Positions 34,296-45,637 of a stretch of 64,000 bases of DNA are shown piece after piece. Source of the stretch: Gigaspora rosea (lineage: Eukaryota; Glomeromycota; Glomeromycetes; Diversisporales; Gigasporaceae). Position numbers and translations under genes: made by a program. Location: positions 570,300 through 634,299 of the forward strand of contig QKWP01000003.1 in NCBI GenBank assembly GCA_003550325.1, written 5' to 3'. Every line of letters starts with the position of its first letter. Position 1 is the stretch's first letter. The notes under the pieces are model-generated. The model was not told the origin of the DNA. It ran no database searches and worked only from the letters and a program-made list of their open reading frames with translations.

Positions 34296-35476
34296 CAGTC
34301 AAACCTCCATATAGTCACCCTCTATATAGTCACAAAACCAATATAATCACTTTTGTAAGTTTACCAACCTTTTTACTATAATTTTCACCTCTATATAAGC
34401 ACATTTGCATTATAATCACTATCACAATTTTTTATTTACCATCTATATAAAACTACCCCTACATAATCATATTATTATTATAATATTTTGAATTAATTAT
34501 TTTATTATTATAAATATTTTTTTAAGTTATTAATTATTATTTTTTAACAAGTAAAAATTTTTAAATTTGTTTTTTTTTAATAATCGATTATATTTTCTAC
34601 ATAAAAAAGTTAAAATTATACTAAGAAATCGAACAAAATTCTATAAGTAACATTGTTCAGGAGACAAGATTACATATATTCTGAAATTTTCAAATAATTT
34701 AAATAACATTTTATTATTACACTTTTACAATTTACTTTTAGGCGAAAAAAATTAAAAAAATTATAATTTTTTTAACTTAATCGTAAATTATAAAAGTGTA
34801 TTAATAAAATTTTAACCAAATTATTTAAAAATTTCAGAGTATATGTAATATTGCATCCCAAACAACTTTACTTAGATCATTTTTATCGATTTACTTTAGA
34901 TAATTTTAACTTTTATATGTAACTACGATATACGATTATTTTAAAAATTTTTTTTAAATTTTTTTTAAAATAATCGTATATCGTAGCTACATATTAAAGT
35001 AAAAATTATCTAAAGTAAATCGATAAAAATGATCTAAGTAAAGTTGTTCAGGATACAAAATTACATATACTCTAAAATTTTGAGATAATTTGGTTAAAAT
35101 TTTATTAATTCACTTTTATAATTTACGATTAAGTTGAAAAAATTATAATTTTTTTAATTTTTTTCGCCTAAAGTAAATTGTAAAAGTGTAATAATAAAAT
35201 GTTATTCAAATTATTTGAAAATTTCAGAATATATGTAATTTTGTCTCCTGAATAATGTTACTTATTGCATATTTTTCAATTTGATTAGTATAATTTTAAC
35301 CGATTATATAAAAAATAAAAAATTTTATTTATTAAAACTTCTATATAATCACAATTTTTTTTTATATGCAATTTTATTATAATAGTGATTATATAGAATT
35401 CCTCTATATTAGTCACATCTCTATATAATCACCACTTTTTGTATCCTGAGGGTGTGATTATATAGAGGTTTGACTG
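34296..35476. mobile_element. 1181-bp foldback element with pogo/Tc1-like ends
   Basis: Terminal repeats cagtcaaacctccatatagt and (inverted) cagtcaaacctctatataat flank the element; a TA target is inferred (tg at 34294-34295, ta at 35477-35478). The unit 1 site (around 14737) is unoccupied. Almost the whole element is one inverted repeat centred near 34955, where atcgtatatcgtagctacat meets its complement. Marker pairs include tgatctaagtaaagttgttc / caactttacttagatcattt and cgcctaaagtaaattgtaaa / tttacaatttacttttaggc. No ORF. The CAGTCAAACCTC tip is typical of Tigger/pogo-derived MITEs. Confidence 0.85.
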
Positions 35477-36072
35477 TAAAATCATTAAAATCGGGTGTGT
35501 AAATCACAAGATATTAAGATTTTTTTCTTTTTTACTATGGTTGTTCTTATTCACAGAAATACTTGGCATTCCATTAATATATGAATGTTATAGTAAAATG
35601 CCCGCTGTATTTTATACCCTTTTAACTGTGGACTGCCCCTTAACTAAAGAACTATGTTAACTTTTAATTTAAATTTTGGGAATTGCTATTTCCACCAGAG
35701 TTACACAAGATTTTCTATTTTTAGAATTCAAAATAATATATGCATTTATGTTACACAAAGGCCCTTTATTGCAAAAATAATTTTGGTTACACACCGCTAA
35801 TGTCATGTAACATTACACAAGTCTAATTTTGGTAACCTAACCCTGGGTCACCAGCATTAAGCTTAATGCTGATGGGTACTATCATGATAATGCCCTCAGC
35901 GGAGTAAACATAATTCTAGCCCACCCTAACTCTAAATACATCAATCACAGTACATATACTGGTTACACAACATATGCATCTAGTATATGTACTGTGATTG
36001 GATGTTGCTTTGAACAATTAGTTTTTAGGGTTCCTAGATTTAGGGTTAGGGTGGGCCAGAATTATGTCTAAC

Positions 36073-36931
36073 CAGTGTTTAAAATTTAAATTCAAAATTA
36101 TGTTCTCAAATGAACTAAATTTAGAGTATTAATGTTCTCAAAAAATTTTTAATGTTCTCATTATATAGAATTTTATTTTTTAAATATGCATATATTTTTA
36201 TTGTATAAACCTATTTTGAACTTTTAAGTAAAGTCATAGACAAAAGCTTTTTGATTTTAATAGTATTTAGAACATTTAAATTGGTTGAATTAATCATGTG
36301 ATATACTTATTTAACTTTTTGCAACTATAAATCTTTCCTCAAATATGTAAAAAAAAACTAATATAGTGCAGGAACCCTTAAATAAACTAGTTCATATATG
36401 TGGCCAAATTTTGGGTTGGATCAGAAATTGGGTTGGCTTGGGTCAGAGCCAATAAAATTGCAGAAAATTTTGCAAAAAAAAAAAAAAACAAAAATATAGT
36501 ATAAAAAAAAAAAATTTTAAAAAAATTTTTTATAATTCTGCTAATTCTGCCCGGCATTATAGTAATTCTGGCCAAAATTATAGCGGAAAATTTTACATTT
36601 ATTAATAAAAATAGTTAACTTTAAACTTTTATAAAAATAGTTAACTTAATAAATTAAAAAACAAATTCTATAGCTTTATTCTTAAAGTCTTTCTCTATAT
36701 TTCTATAGAAAAAAAAATTGTTCTAGCTAAACTAGTTATTTTTTTATAAATTTTTAAAAATTATTAATTTCATTTGTTGATTTAAGGGTTCCCGCACTGT
36801 ACTAAAATATTTTGAGAACATTTTATTAGTACTAAATGTCTCAAATAAGAGAATATTATTTTAAATATTAATGTTCTTAAAAAAATTTAGTGTTTTCATG
36901 AGAACACGAGAACATCAAATTTTAAACACTG
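36073..36931. mobile_element. hAT-like MITE, CAGTGTTTAAA ends, with a nested guest
   Basis: Ends cagtgtttaaaatttaaatt and (inverted) cagtgtttaaaatttgatgt, flanked by tgtctaac (36065-36072) and tatctaac (36932-36939), 7 of 8 identical. gttctca / tgagaac words are repeated at both ends. It is the same family as 42676-43097, which is 422 bp; the extra length here is the nested element at 36364-36799. Confidence 0.85.
36364..36799. mobile_element. TA-flanked MITE nested inside a MITE
   Basis: The ends tagtgcaggaacccttaaat and (inverted) cagtgcgggaacccttaaat form the terminal repeat and TA dinucleotides lie at 36362-36363 and 36800-36801. The sister MITE at 42676-43097 is uninterrupted at the matching place. 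The interior is AT-rich with A-tracts. TA target and CAGTG tips fit a Tc1/mariner or pogo type. Confidence 0.75.
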
Positions 36932-37196
36932 TATCTAACCTTGCTGGGGCATTATCATAATAATGTCACCAGCATTATGCTAGCCGACCTGAGGTTAGAT
37001 TACCAAAATTAGACTTGTATAATATTACACAATATTAGTAGTATGTAACCAAAAATTATTTTTGCAAAAACAATGCATTAGACTTTTGTGTAACATAAGT
37101 GCATAGATTATTTTGAATTCTAAAAATAGAAAATCTTGTATAACTATAGTAAAAATAGCAATTTTCCATGGTGGAAATAGTAGATCCCTAAATTTA

Positions 37197-39193
37197 AGGT
37201 AGAGTTTACCCTATATCGATCACTTGTAGATCACTCATAAATCACGTGATGTGATTGGCTAGTTTCGCATTGTCACCTGCACAAATTATTTATCACCTGC
37301 AAAATTCATTAACTTAGTAAGTAAATTTTTAACATACCAACTTAGTTAATATGGGTTTTTTGATATTTTGGTACTCCCATATAGTCACCTCCTGCAAGTC
37401 ATATTTCCTATTTAATCACCTAAAAATATTAAATTTCTTTCTATAATAGCACAATTCCATATAAGCACTATCACAAAATTTTATAAACCAATTTAAGTTA
37501 ATTTTATTTATAAAGTCACAATTTTTATATGGAATTTATAATTTATTGCACGGTGCAATATATTGCACTCCTATTATAACTATTCGGATTATTGATTTTG
37601 TATATCAAGCAATTAACAAAATTTTATCAAAGCAAAAAATAAAATTTAATTAATATTAGAGTTAGGGTTAAGGCCTGGAATGAAGCAGGAATTAGTTTAT
37701 GCCAAAATTTCATAAGGAGTATTTTTTATTAGATAGGCAAAAATTTTAATTAATAGAAGGAGTGCAATGTATTGCAGGTGCAATAAATTATAAAACCCTT
37801 TTTATATAATCATAATTTAAAAATATAAAAATAATTAAATAGTAATGGCTTTCTATAAAATCACTTTAATTTTTTTTGTTATTGCTATTTTCTCATTTTT
37901 ACTAATTACTCTTCTTGCTCTTTTTAATATATATGTACATGTGTACATACAGTACATATATACATACTTGGGATAGCGCATATCTGCGATAGCATAATCT
38001 GCACATAAATTCAATTTTACCGCAGAAGCATATACGATAGCATATTCGCATATCAGGACTAAGTTCACATAATTAATAAAGCATTATCTGTACATAAAAT
38101 GGCCGATATTAAAGATAATATAATATCAGAATAATAAATAGTCAATAACAGATAAAGGATTTACTTACATCAATATTAAAAATTTTATATGTTTTGATAA
38201 AAAGAGCATGCTCGAAAGGTAGTTGCTATAGTTAAATTTTTTCGCTATTGTTGTTGTTACACAACAATCTTGCAATTTTATTGTTTCTGGTATTGCTTGA
38301 TATAAAGGAGCCCAGATTTTTGTGAAGTGCAGTCAGAGAATATACTGAATTAGGAAATCAGGTTCTAGAATGATCTTGCATCGATACTCGAATTTAATTG
38401 GCTCTTGCACACCTTTTTGCTAGTATTTTTCAGAAATTTTTATGCTTCTAATTTCATTTTGGAAAATGCACAAGTAGACAATATAAGATCTCTAGTTTAA
38501 ATAATCCACAATAATCTACTCAAGTTAAGGCTCGTTAAAAAAGTAGGCGAGACCCAAAATCCAAGAATCTTTTACCATAAGCTAAAGGTAAGAAGGCAAC
38601 CTTGCATGTAAATTATATGCTTTTGTACAAAGCAAAGCGATAAAAAATTAGACAATTCAAATAATATGCTTATGCCTGGTAATAAAAAGTTATTATTTTA
38701 TTCTCTTATTATTATAGATTACGTCTATATCATATCTTTAGAACAGAAAAATGAATTATGGAGGTGTAGTTATCATGGTAACAATGACAGATATTCCTTT
38801 TATTTAGGAAGTAATGGGCCATATGGAGAGTAATATACTAAATACAGAATTAACTTAGGTATGAATTAAATTATATTTTTTAAACTGAATAGACGGAAAT
38901 TTAATAATAAAATATTTTAAGGAATTGCATGCCGTCTATGCAGCAATTTCAAAAGCATTCTATATCCTTGTGTTGGGTTTAGATCGCAAGCCAGGTTAGT
39001 TAAAGTGAACTTCGACAATAAAAATTTTAAATATTCTGGTAAATTATTCAAAGAATTAAATGTTTTTGGCTTATTTAAATTTTAACTTTGTCTATATATA
39101 TTTTATTTGATAGCAATGAAGACATTAATAAAAAATTCAAGAATGTATTAATATTAGAATGTCAAGAAAAGGGTTATTTTATTATAGGTTAAT
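37197..39193. other. AT-rich spacer; MITE at 37535-37795
   Basis: No gene is supported. 37370-37460 has actcccatatagtcacctcc, resembling the foldback tips at 34296, so a decayed relative may lie here. Around 38740-38830 a short plus-strand stretch reads like degraded coding sequence (YSFYLGSNGPYGE) but matches no family I can name. The remainder is simple AT-rich sequence. Confidence 0.4.
37535..37795. mobile_element. 261-bp MITE with nested palindromic tips
   Basis: tttataatttattgcacggt ... and the inverted right end tttataatttattgcacctg pair, continuing through gcaatatattgcactcct / aggagtgcaatgtattgc. The tip itself contains the small palindrome tgcac/gtgca. No target duplication is clear. 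Confidence 0.7.
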
Positions 39194-39680
39194 ATGAAAG
39201 TTTAACCAGCACCTTATTGGGCAGCCAAGGTCAAAAAAATTAATTTTAGTATGCCCAACTGATTTGAATGTGAGTTTTGCATTAATTTTATTATAAAAAG
39301 TTAAATTAAATGATTTGATTTTTTTTTAAACCATTTTGATGTGATTAGTGATTGTTCTCAAGAATTCAAAGATATTGGAGCTGAAGTTGTTGCAATTTCT
39401 TGTAATTCAGAATTTTTTCATCTGGCTTGGAGGTTTGTGATTGTTTTTAACACATGTTATTTATTAATTTTGTATATAATAAACTTTTTTAATAATTTTT
39501 TTTAGCAAAATGCCGCAAGGTCAGAGTGATTTATTTTAGGTATTTCAATTTTTTGCTAATTTGATTTTGTTTAATTTTTATACAGTACTTTAACAAAATC
39601 GCTAGAAATAATGCAGACGAATTAAGCTGTTAAGGTAAAGCATTGAGATTTAGCTAGATTTCTAGAAATTAAATCAGATA
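39194..39680 (+). pseudogene. Decayed peroxiredoxin (2-Cys type) gene copy
   Basis: From an ATG at 39194 the frame reads MKV-stop-PAPYWAAKV, like the peroxiredoxin N terminus (KPAPxFxA). VCPTDLN at 39249-39269 matches the peroxidatic-Cys box FVCPTEL but is in another frame and too close to the N terminus, so about 25 residues are missing. After AG at about 39350, DCSQEFKDIGAEVVAISCNS, then EFFHLAWR, fits the following helix and strand. KMPQGQSDL near 39510 resembles the next loop. Later matches are faint. Peroxiredoxins reduce peroxides in the cytosol; this copy cannot make one. Identification rests on the linear order of these motifs. Confidence 0.6.
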
Positions 39681-40020
39681 ATACATATAGCTTTAAGATA
39701 TAAAGAAGAAATTAATTATATGATGAAAAGGTATACTAGATCAATTGAATTAAACCAAATAACATATGGACAAAGAAGGTTTATAAATTAGTTAAAGGGT
39801 TATAAGTATGTTATGCATTGGTAAATTTTAGCACTGTAGTAGTTAAAAACTCAATTTTCATGTTTACTCAATTTTTGACAAATATAATTTATTAATTGGT
39901 ATTGTGAGATTTTTTTTAAAAAATTTTTAAATAAATAAAAATTTTTTTCATATTTGAACTTAATTAAATCTTTATTTATTATAGTACAGTAATTTAAATA
40001 ATCATTGTATTTTGAATATG

Positions 40021-40690
40021 TGTCAAGGCCTAATGGGCTCTAGGTGTACCCATATGGGAGTCCTTGGATGCTAAGGGGGCCAGGACTACCAATACAGGAT
40101 AGGCAGGTATAAGTGCATGTAGAGTGCATCAAGAGCCTCATGATGCCATCCAACTATACCTGCTAGCTGGAAGCATTTGCGAAACATGCCCAGTCACTTG
40201 TCACTATAGTGAGAAGTACAGTTGTTCGCACATTACCAAATTTGGAACGCTAAATCCAGGGCCCCAAAGATGCAGAAAAATCAGCTAGTTGCGGCAGTAT
40301 GCTGTCTTGAGATATTTACCCAATGTGGTAGAAACAGCTGCATAGCTTGAGATACGAACTTCCGAGAAGTACTAGGACTCAGGCATACCAATCTGGAAGC
40401 ATAAAGCGCCTACCTGGCAACTGACACCAAATTGGAAGTGATGATACTAGGTAGTGTGGGTAAAGTGGCGGACATGTGAATACCAATTGTTGGTTGGAGA
40501 GGGACATACAAAGCCAGATCAGCCATATAAATGGGAATATGGAAGGCTCTGGTAGGTTTAGGTCATGGTTAAATTAGTCCAAGTTTCAGTGCTCGGTAGA
40601 TAGTATATAAAAAATTGTACAGCGATGTTGTAATGATCAATATATAAAAGACCAGAGGTGCGATCTCACCTTAACATAAAAAAAAAATTA
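40021..40690 (+). mobile_element. SINE-like retroposon, copy 2 (longer 5' end)
   Basis: Matches 7384-8048 and extends further 5' (tgtcaaggcctaatgggctc). The ggcctaatgggc word resembles a pol III A box, but no B box is seen. The 3' end is ccttaaca followed by an A-rich run. attgtattttgaat before it and attatattttaag after it may be a degraded target duplication. The alternative is a solo LTR (TGT...ACA), which would not explain the unequal 5' ends. Confidence 0.5.
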
Positions 40691-42229
40691 TTATATTTTA
40701 AGTTTATTTTTTTATTGCTTTGCTTTGTACAATATCCAATTCCAATCATTCTATTAAAAAAATGGAATTAAGCGATTATAAAAAATCATAACAAAGGTAA
40801 TGTTTATAAAATAATTATTAATGCTCCAGTCTAGCCCTTTTTTCAAATTCAATTTTTCTTATTTCCAAAGTATGTTAATTTTGAGATGTCTAGTATAAGT
40901 CACTTTGGTTTGGGAAAGCTTCGAAACAATTGACCTTTACATTAATATTTAATTTTATGAAATGCATATTAGTAAATGTATAAGCCAGTATTTAAATTTA
41001 CAGCATTATAAAGAAGTACAATTAATTTAAGAGTTATGGTAAGGATCTCAATATACATATTAAAGTAGCATGTATTATCAACAAGGTGAATTAACATCAC
41101 TGCATTAAGAGCAGTTAATACACATAAGTACATATGTACATGCAGTAACAATTTTATTAGCTAGTTGTATGAAGCTGATGATCACATATAGAATAGTCTA
41201 GAATAGTCTAATCGACATTTTGTTACCATAAAAGGAGCAATCTACATTATCCTAATTCGGTATATTCTTAGACTGAAGTATAGTACTGTAATTTACCTGG
41301 TAAGTTAATAGATTCAGTAACTTATGATAAAAATTTATAAATTACGATAATTTTACAACCTGGTGATCGCATATTTCGTATGTTTCTACTTAATTTATAT
41401 ACTGTAATTTGCAGCATAATTCTAAAAACTTTATCGCATAATTCGCATAAACCAAATCACAAAGCAGGCAAAATTTGAGGATACAAACTTCGTAGTTCAA
41501 TCTTTTTATAGTCAATGCAGAAACAGGTTATTTCAAGTACAGTATTTGCTAATTATTCTAAATTGGAAAAGATTATTAATGATTACCAAAAAAGAGTTAA
41601 AACAAAAATGCAGATGAATTAATAAGAAACAATAAAAGTTTTGCCTTGTCATTAGGTAGTAACAAATATTATGTAATATCCTGAGGGGGAGGGGGGTCAC
41701 TGATTGTCTTACGTTAGATATATAAATTTATAGCAGCCAATCAAATTTATCTTACGGGGGGAGGGGGTAGAGGGTATAGTAAAAAAATATTACGTAATAT
41801 TTGTCACTACCCTTATTGTAATCCCACAATTCTTCTTAGACTAGACAAATAAGATATAAAATTCATAATTTGAGTGTGCAAAAGAATTTTTATAAAGTTC
41901 ATGTTAATAGCACTAAATTTTGTGAATGGTTTATAAGTGGAGGGTCCAACATAAGATAAACCTTCCAAAAAAGATTTTCATTTTTTTATCCTTTTTTTTA
42001 ATTAATACTTTGTAAAAAAAATTACATACATGTGTACGTATGTAATAAATCGGCACCTTTACCTTTTTTTTTAGATTCTATTTGTATGTGCACAAGTTAT
42101 ACACTTTTGTCACAGTATAAAATAGTGTGAATTTTTTTGTGTTCAATAAAGTTACATACTAATCAATCAATCCTAAAATGTTAGAAAACATGAAGTTCCA
42201 AAGACGCATGGACATTTAAATGACTTACA
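40691..42229. other. AT-rich spacer with one small MITE
   Basis: No gene. A short minus-strand frame at 41151-40969 has no recognisable domain. The MITE at 41655-41812 is described separately. Confidence 0.4.
41655..41812. mobile_element. 158-bp MITE with TTA flanks and G-runs (Harbinger-like)
   Basis: ggtagtaacaaatattatgt and inverted right end gggtagtgacaaatattacg form the terminal repeat. TTA lies on both sides (41652-41654, 41813-41815), the target size and sequence typical of PIF/Harbinger. Each arm has a G-run on the same strand (gagggggaggggggtcac; cggggggagggggtag), so the G-runs are direct rather than inverted and could form quadruplexes. Confidence 0.6.
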
Positions 42230-43760
42230 ATGAAAAAAATTTGTGAATATGCCCAACAAAATCCAAATACTAAACATCATGAAATTGCTCAAGAGTTTAT
42301 GAAAATATATATAGGCCTGAAGTTAGACCATTCTACTGTATCAAAAGTTTTAAAAAACTATGAACAATACAAAAATATAAAGAATAATAGTGTAGATGAA
42401 AACCAGTTTCGTCATAGGCCTGTTAAATTTCCAAGACTTGAACTTGCTATGAGAACTTGGGTACAACAAATAGTTGCTGCAAATATGCCTTTAAGTGACT
42501 ACTTGTTAAAAGAAAAAGGAATTGAGTTTGCATATGCACTTGATATTAAGGAGAATTTATCATTTTCATCTAGTTGGATTACTAAATTCAAAAAAAAAAT
42601 CAACTTCATTGTATTACAACTCATGGAGAATCTGAAAGTGCCCCACTTGTATCTTTACAGGGTTTCAGTTACAACCAGTGTTTAAAATTTGATGTTCTCA
42701 TGTTCTCATGAGAACACTAATTTTTTTTAAGAACATTAATATTTAAAATAATGTTCTCTTATTTGAGAACATTTTATACTGATAAAATGTTCTCAAAATA
42801 TTATTAATATTATAACTACACGTGTATTAGTTTTTTTTTTATATATTTGAAAAAAAGATTTATAGTTGCAATGAGTATATCATATGATCAATTCAACCAA
42901 TTTAATGTTCTAAAATTAGAAAGCCTTTGTTTATAACTTTACTTAAAAGTCAAAGATAGGTTTATACAATAAAAATATATGCATATTTAAAAAATAAAAT
43001 TCTATATAATGAGAACAATAAAAATTTTTTGAGAACATTAATACTCTAAATTTAGTTCATTTGAGAACATAATTTTGAATTTGAATTTTAAACACTGGTT
43101 ACAACTACAAGAAGTTACGTCTTGCTATCACCCTGATAATATTTATAATGCGGATGAAACTGGTTTATTTTTTCGCATGCTTCCTAACCAAACACTCTCT
43201 GATAAGCATCGACATAGAAAAAAATTGGTAAAGTTATTACAGTATTATTATAATTAATATTTTTTTTTAATTTTATAATAATATTTTAATTTTTTAATAG
43301 GACAAAGCACGAATTACGGTATTACTTGCAGCAAACTTTACTTGGAACACATAAACTTTGATCACTTGTTTTGGGCAATCTGAAAAACCTCAGTGTTTTA
43401 AAAACATTAATATTTCTCAACTTCCAGTGATTATCATTCTAATAAGAAGGCATGGATGAGATCCAATATATAGGAAAACTGGTTACGCTATATTGATAGT
43501 ATTTTTCGAAGTCAAAAGCGAAAGATTTTGCTAATTGTTAACAATGCGTCTTTGCACATTTCTTTAAACTCTATGGACTCAGAAGGAGTCTCAACAGCAA
43601 TGCTTTAACTAATGTAACTGTACATTATTTGCCACCGAACACGACATCTCATATGCAGCCAATGGACACAGGCATAATCAAAAGCTTTAAATCAAAATAT
43701 AACTGATATTATACTCATCATGTTTTAGAGTTGTTTGAAAGAAAATGCGATTTAGAAAAG
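42230..43760 (+). pseudogene. Tigger/pogo-type (CENP-B-like) transposase relic
   Basis: The N terminus (42230-42590) reads KKICEYAQQNPNTKHHEIA ... LDHSTVSKVLKN, a helix-turn-helix, then LELAMRTWVQQIVAANMPLS and SWITKFKKK, the CENP-B-type DNA-binding domain. A run of ten A at about 42590-42599 shifts the frame; HGESESAP continues in the other frame. A MITE interrupts at 42676-43097. Downstream, NIYNADETGLFFRMLPN (about 43137-43190) carries the first catalytic Asp of the DDE domain, KARITVLLAANF follows, and HYLPPNTTSHMQPMDTGIIK (43625-43684) marks the C-terminal catalytic region. Several shifts and stops lie between. When active, such enzymes move TA-flanked elements by cut and paste. Confidence 0.88.
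42676..43097. mobile_element. 422-bp hAT-like MITE inside the Tigger relic
   Basis: The ends cagtgtttaaaatttgatgt and (inverted) cagtgtttaaaattcaaatt are flanked by a perfect octamer gttacaac (42668-42675, 43098-43105). Removing it and one octamer restores continuity of the host gene frame (LQGFQLQLQEVTSC). gttctca words are repeated at both ends. Sister copy at 36073-36931. Confidence 0.92.
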
Positions 43761-43932
43761 TAAGTTTACTTTATCACATGATTGAAAAGAAAAAGCAATT
43801 CGATTTCTGACCACTACCAGCTGCTATTAGAATTCAATTAAAAATCTAATCAGTATAATTACCTATGAAATCATAAAAGAATCCTAATTCAAACTAATTT
43901 TTGAATCCTATTCCTTAGTTTGTACTACTTTG

Positions 43933-44676
43933 CAGGCAAATTTGCCTGTATTATACCTCTGATCTATTTTTTTAATCATTTAAGATATTTAAATAAAATT
44001 TGGTATTATAATATTTAATAACAAGAATTATATTTTTGAATTATTTAAATTTATATTATAAGACAAAAAGTTTATTTTGCTTATAAGCTGAAAATATTAA
44101 ATTTTTAAAGAAATTTTTTAACCAAAAAAATATTTTACAATATCTTGGCGAATTCTTTAAATATTGGGTTTAAAAANTATTTAAATTTATATTATAAGAC
44201 AAAAAGTTTATTTTGCTTATAAGCTGAAAATATTAAATTTTAAAGAAATTTTTTAACCAAAAAAATATTTTACAATAGCTTGGTGAATTCTTTAAATATT
44301 GGTTTTAAAAATATAGTTTCTAATACAATATTGTAGTTTATAAAGGATGACAACTTTCATTATTTGACTTTATAGAATTTACTTGTAAAAATTAAGACTT
44401 GTATTAGAAGTGAAAAATTTTTTTTATAGATGGGAACATATAAAATTTGAGAAAACCTAAAGAAAAAATTCTACTATATAGTAAAAGTTCCAAAACAAAA
44501 ACTTTAAACTTTTATTACACCAAAGTTTTTTAATAATTTTAAAAAAATTTTATAATAAAGTTGATAAAACAGAACTAATATTATTATTTTTACTTAGAAA
44601 GTATATAGCTAAAATTAATTTAAGGTTTTATTTAAAAAATTTAAAATTTTAAAATTTTCGCAGGCAAATATGCCTG
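43933..44676 (+). mobile_element. Repeat with palindromic caggcaaat ends; internal duplication around an N
   Basis: The near-palindromes caggcaaatttgcctg (43933-43948) and caggcaaatatgcctg (44661-44676) close the element. The interior matches 1-563 in inverted orientation. About 135 bases (44043-44176) are repeated almost exactly at 44178-44312, on either side of the single N at 44177. The copy at 1-563 has this segment once, so the tandem pair is probably an assembly join. Confidence 0.7.
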
Positions 44677-45637
44677 CATAACAAATTAAGGGATAATTCC
44701 TATAGGATAAAGACTTGCAAATTAGTATTGAACAAATACTCAACTACAAGAATCACAAAAAGAATTAGATACTTATTTGGATTCATAGTTTCAGGACCTT
44801 GTAAACTTTGAGGCCCAGACCAAATCTTTTATGCCTTTTTCTGCCTGCTAATTCAAGTTTTATAAGTCTTGAACCTTATTAGATAATATTTTAGTTAGTT
44901 GAATTAGTTAGAGGTATAGTTTGACCCATTGACAACTGGTTTACACTTTCTCAATATATATACATTGTACAGTTGAAGTTATCCCAGAAGTATTGGCCAA
45001 TGCCATATAGTATTTAATTCATTTTTTATTATTTGTATATTATTTTTTATAGAAATAGAATTGATCAGTCAAAGATTGATAAAAAAGGATCAAAAAATAA
45101 AAAAAGAGTAAAAAGAGTAAAAAGAAGAAAAAGAAATAAAATTTATTGAATTGAGAAAGATTAGTTATAAAAGTGACAAAAGTCTACCTATAATAAAGAT
45201 AACTCATCTTGTGTTCAAAAGTTCAAAGTTGATCTAACAAAAGTTTTTTCTCTAATAAATTTGCATTTTTGAATAAGTTTATTAATGAATCATAGATATA
45301 TACCAATTAATCTATTGATATATTGGTATATTGATAGCAATGGACAAATTGCTAAATTTGTATAGGAGTTCATTATTTTGAAATGCACATGTGCATTATT
45401 TTGAGTCAAATAGGTAAATTTTAAAAAAAATACCAATTTCGAAATAATACATAAGTGCGTTATTATATAAAAATACAGTACTAATTATGGTTTTTATCGA
45501 ATTCGATATATTTTTATTTACATTTATTTACGACTAATATAATATAAAGTTTAATAAAAGAAACTATTATAAATAAAAAAAATTTATAATGATACTTTTA
45601 ATTTTTTAATTACTTTCTTGATTTTGAATTTTTTAAA
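44677..45637. other. AT-rich spacer with dispersed repeat
   Basis: No gene. 44790-44990 (aggacctt, cccagaccaaat, atgcctttttctgcctgcta) is related to 25355-25610. 45080-45140 is an A/G-rich simple tract. Confidence 0.45.

Larger units (their letters stand above)
16437..35669 (+). repeat. Segmental duplication, unit 2
   Basis: Second copy of the segment described at 652-14956. Private insertions in this unit are 21251-22577 (hAT-like), 22584-23089 (solo LTR), about 23660-26556 (composite AT-rich insert), 29863-33859 (DIRS-like) and 34296-35476 (foldback). It lacks the guests at 3700-3987, 4458-4961, 7186-8641, 12361-13209 and 14965-15235. Confidence 0.75.
35678..37188. mobile_element. TIR element carrying two nested guests
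   Basis: The left end gggaattgctatttccacca and inverted right end gggatctactatttccacca pair, with inward homology through acaagattttctatttttag and the ggtaacctaacc / ggttagattacc region. Flanks taaatttt (35670-35677) and taaattta (37189-37196) match at 7 of 8 positions; unit 1 shows a single taaattta at about 14932. Without its guest at 36073-36931 the element would be about 650 bp. No ORF. Internal gggttagggtgggcc and its inverse are arm words, not telomeric repeats. Confidence 0.75.

Noticed and set aside
36040..36060. gggttagggtgggcc resembling a telomeric repeat
   Set aside because: Only one or two units, and the inverse word occurs at the other arm of the surrounding TIR element.
38740..38830. 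Possible coding remnant reading YSFYLGSNGPYGE
   Set aside because: Too short and not assignable to a family; mentioned only within the spacer entry.
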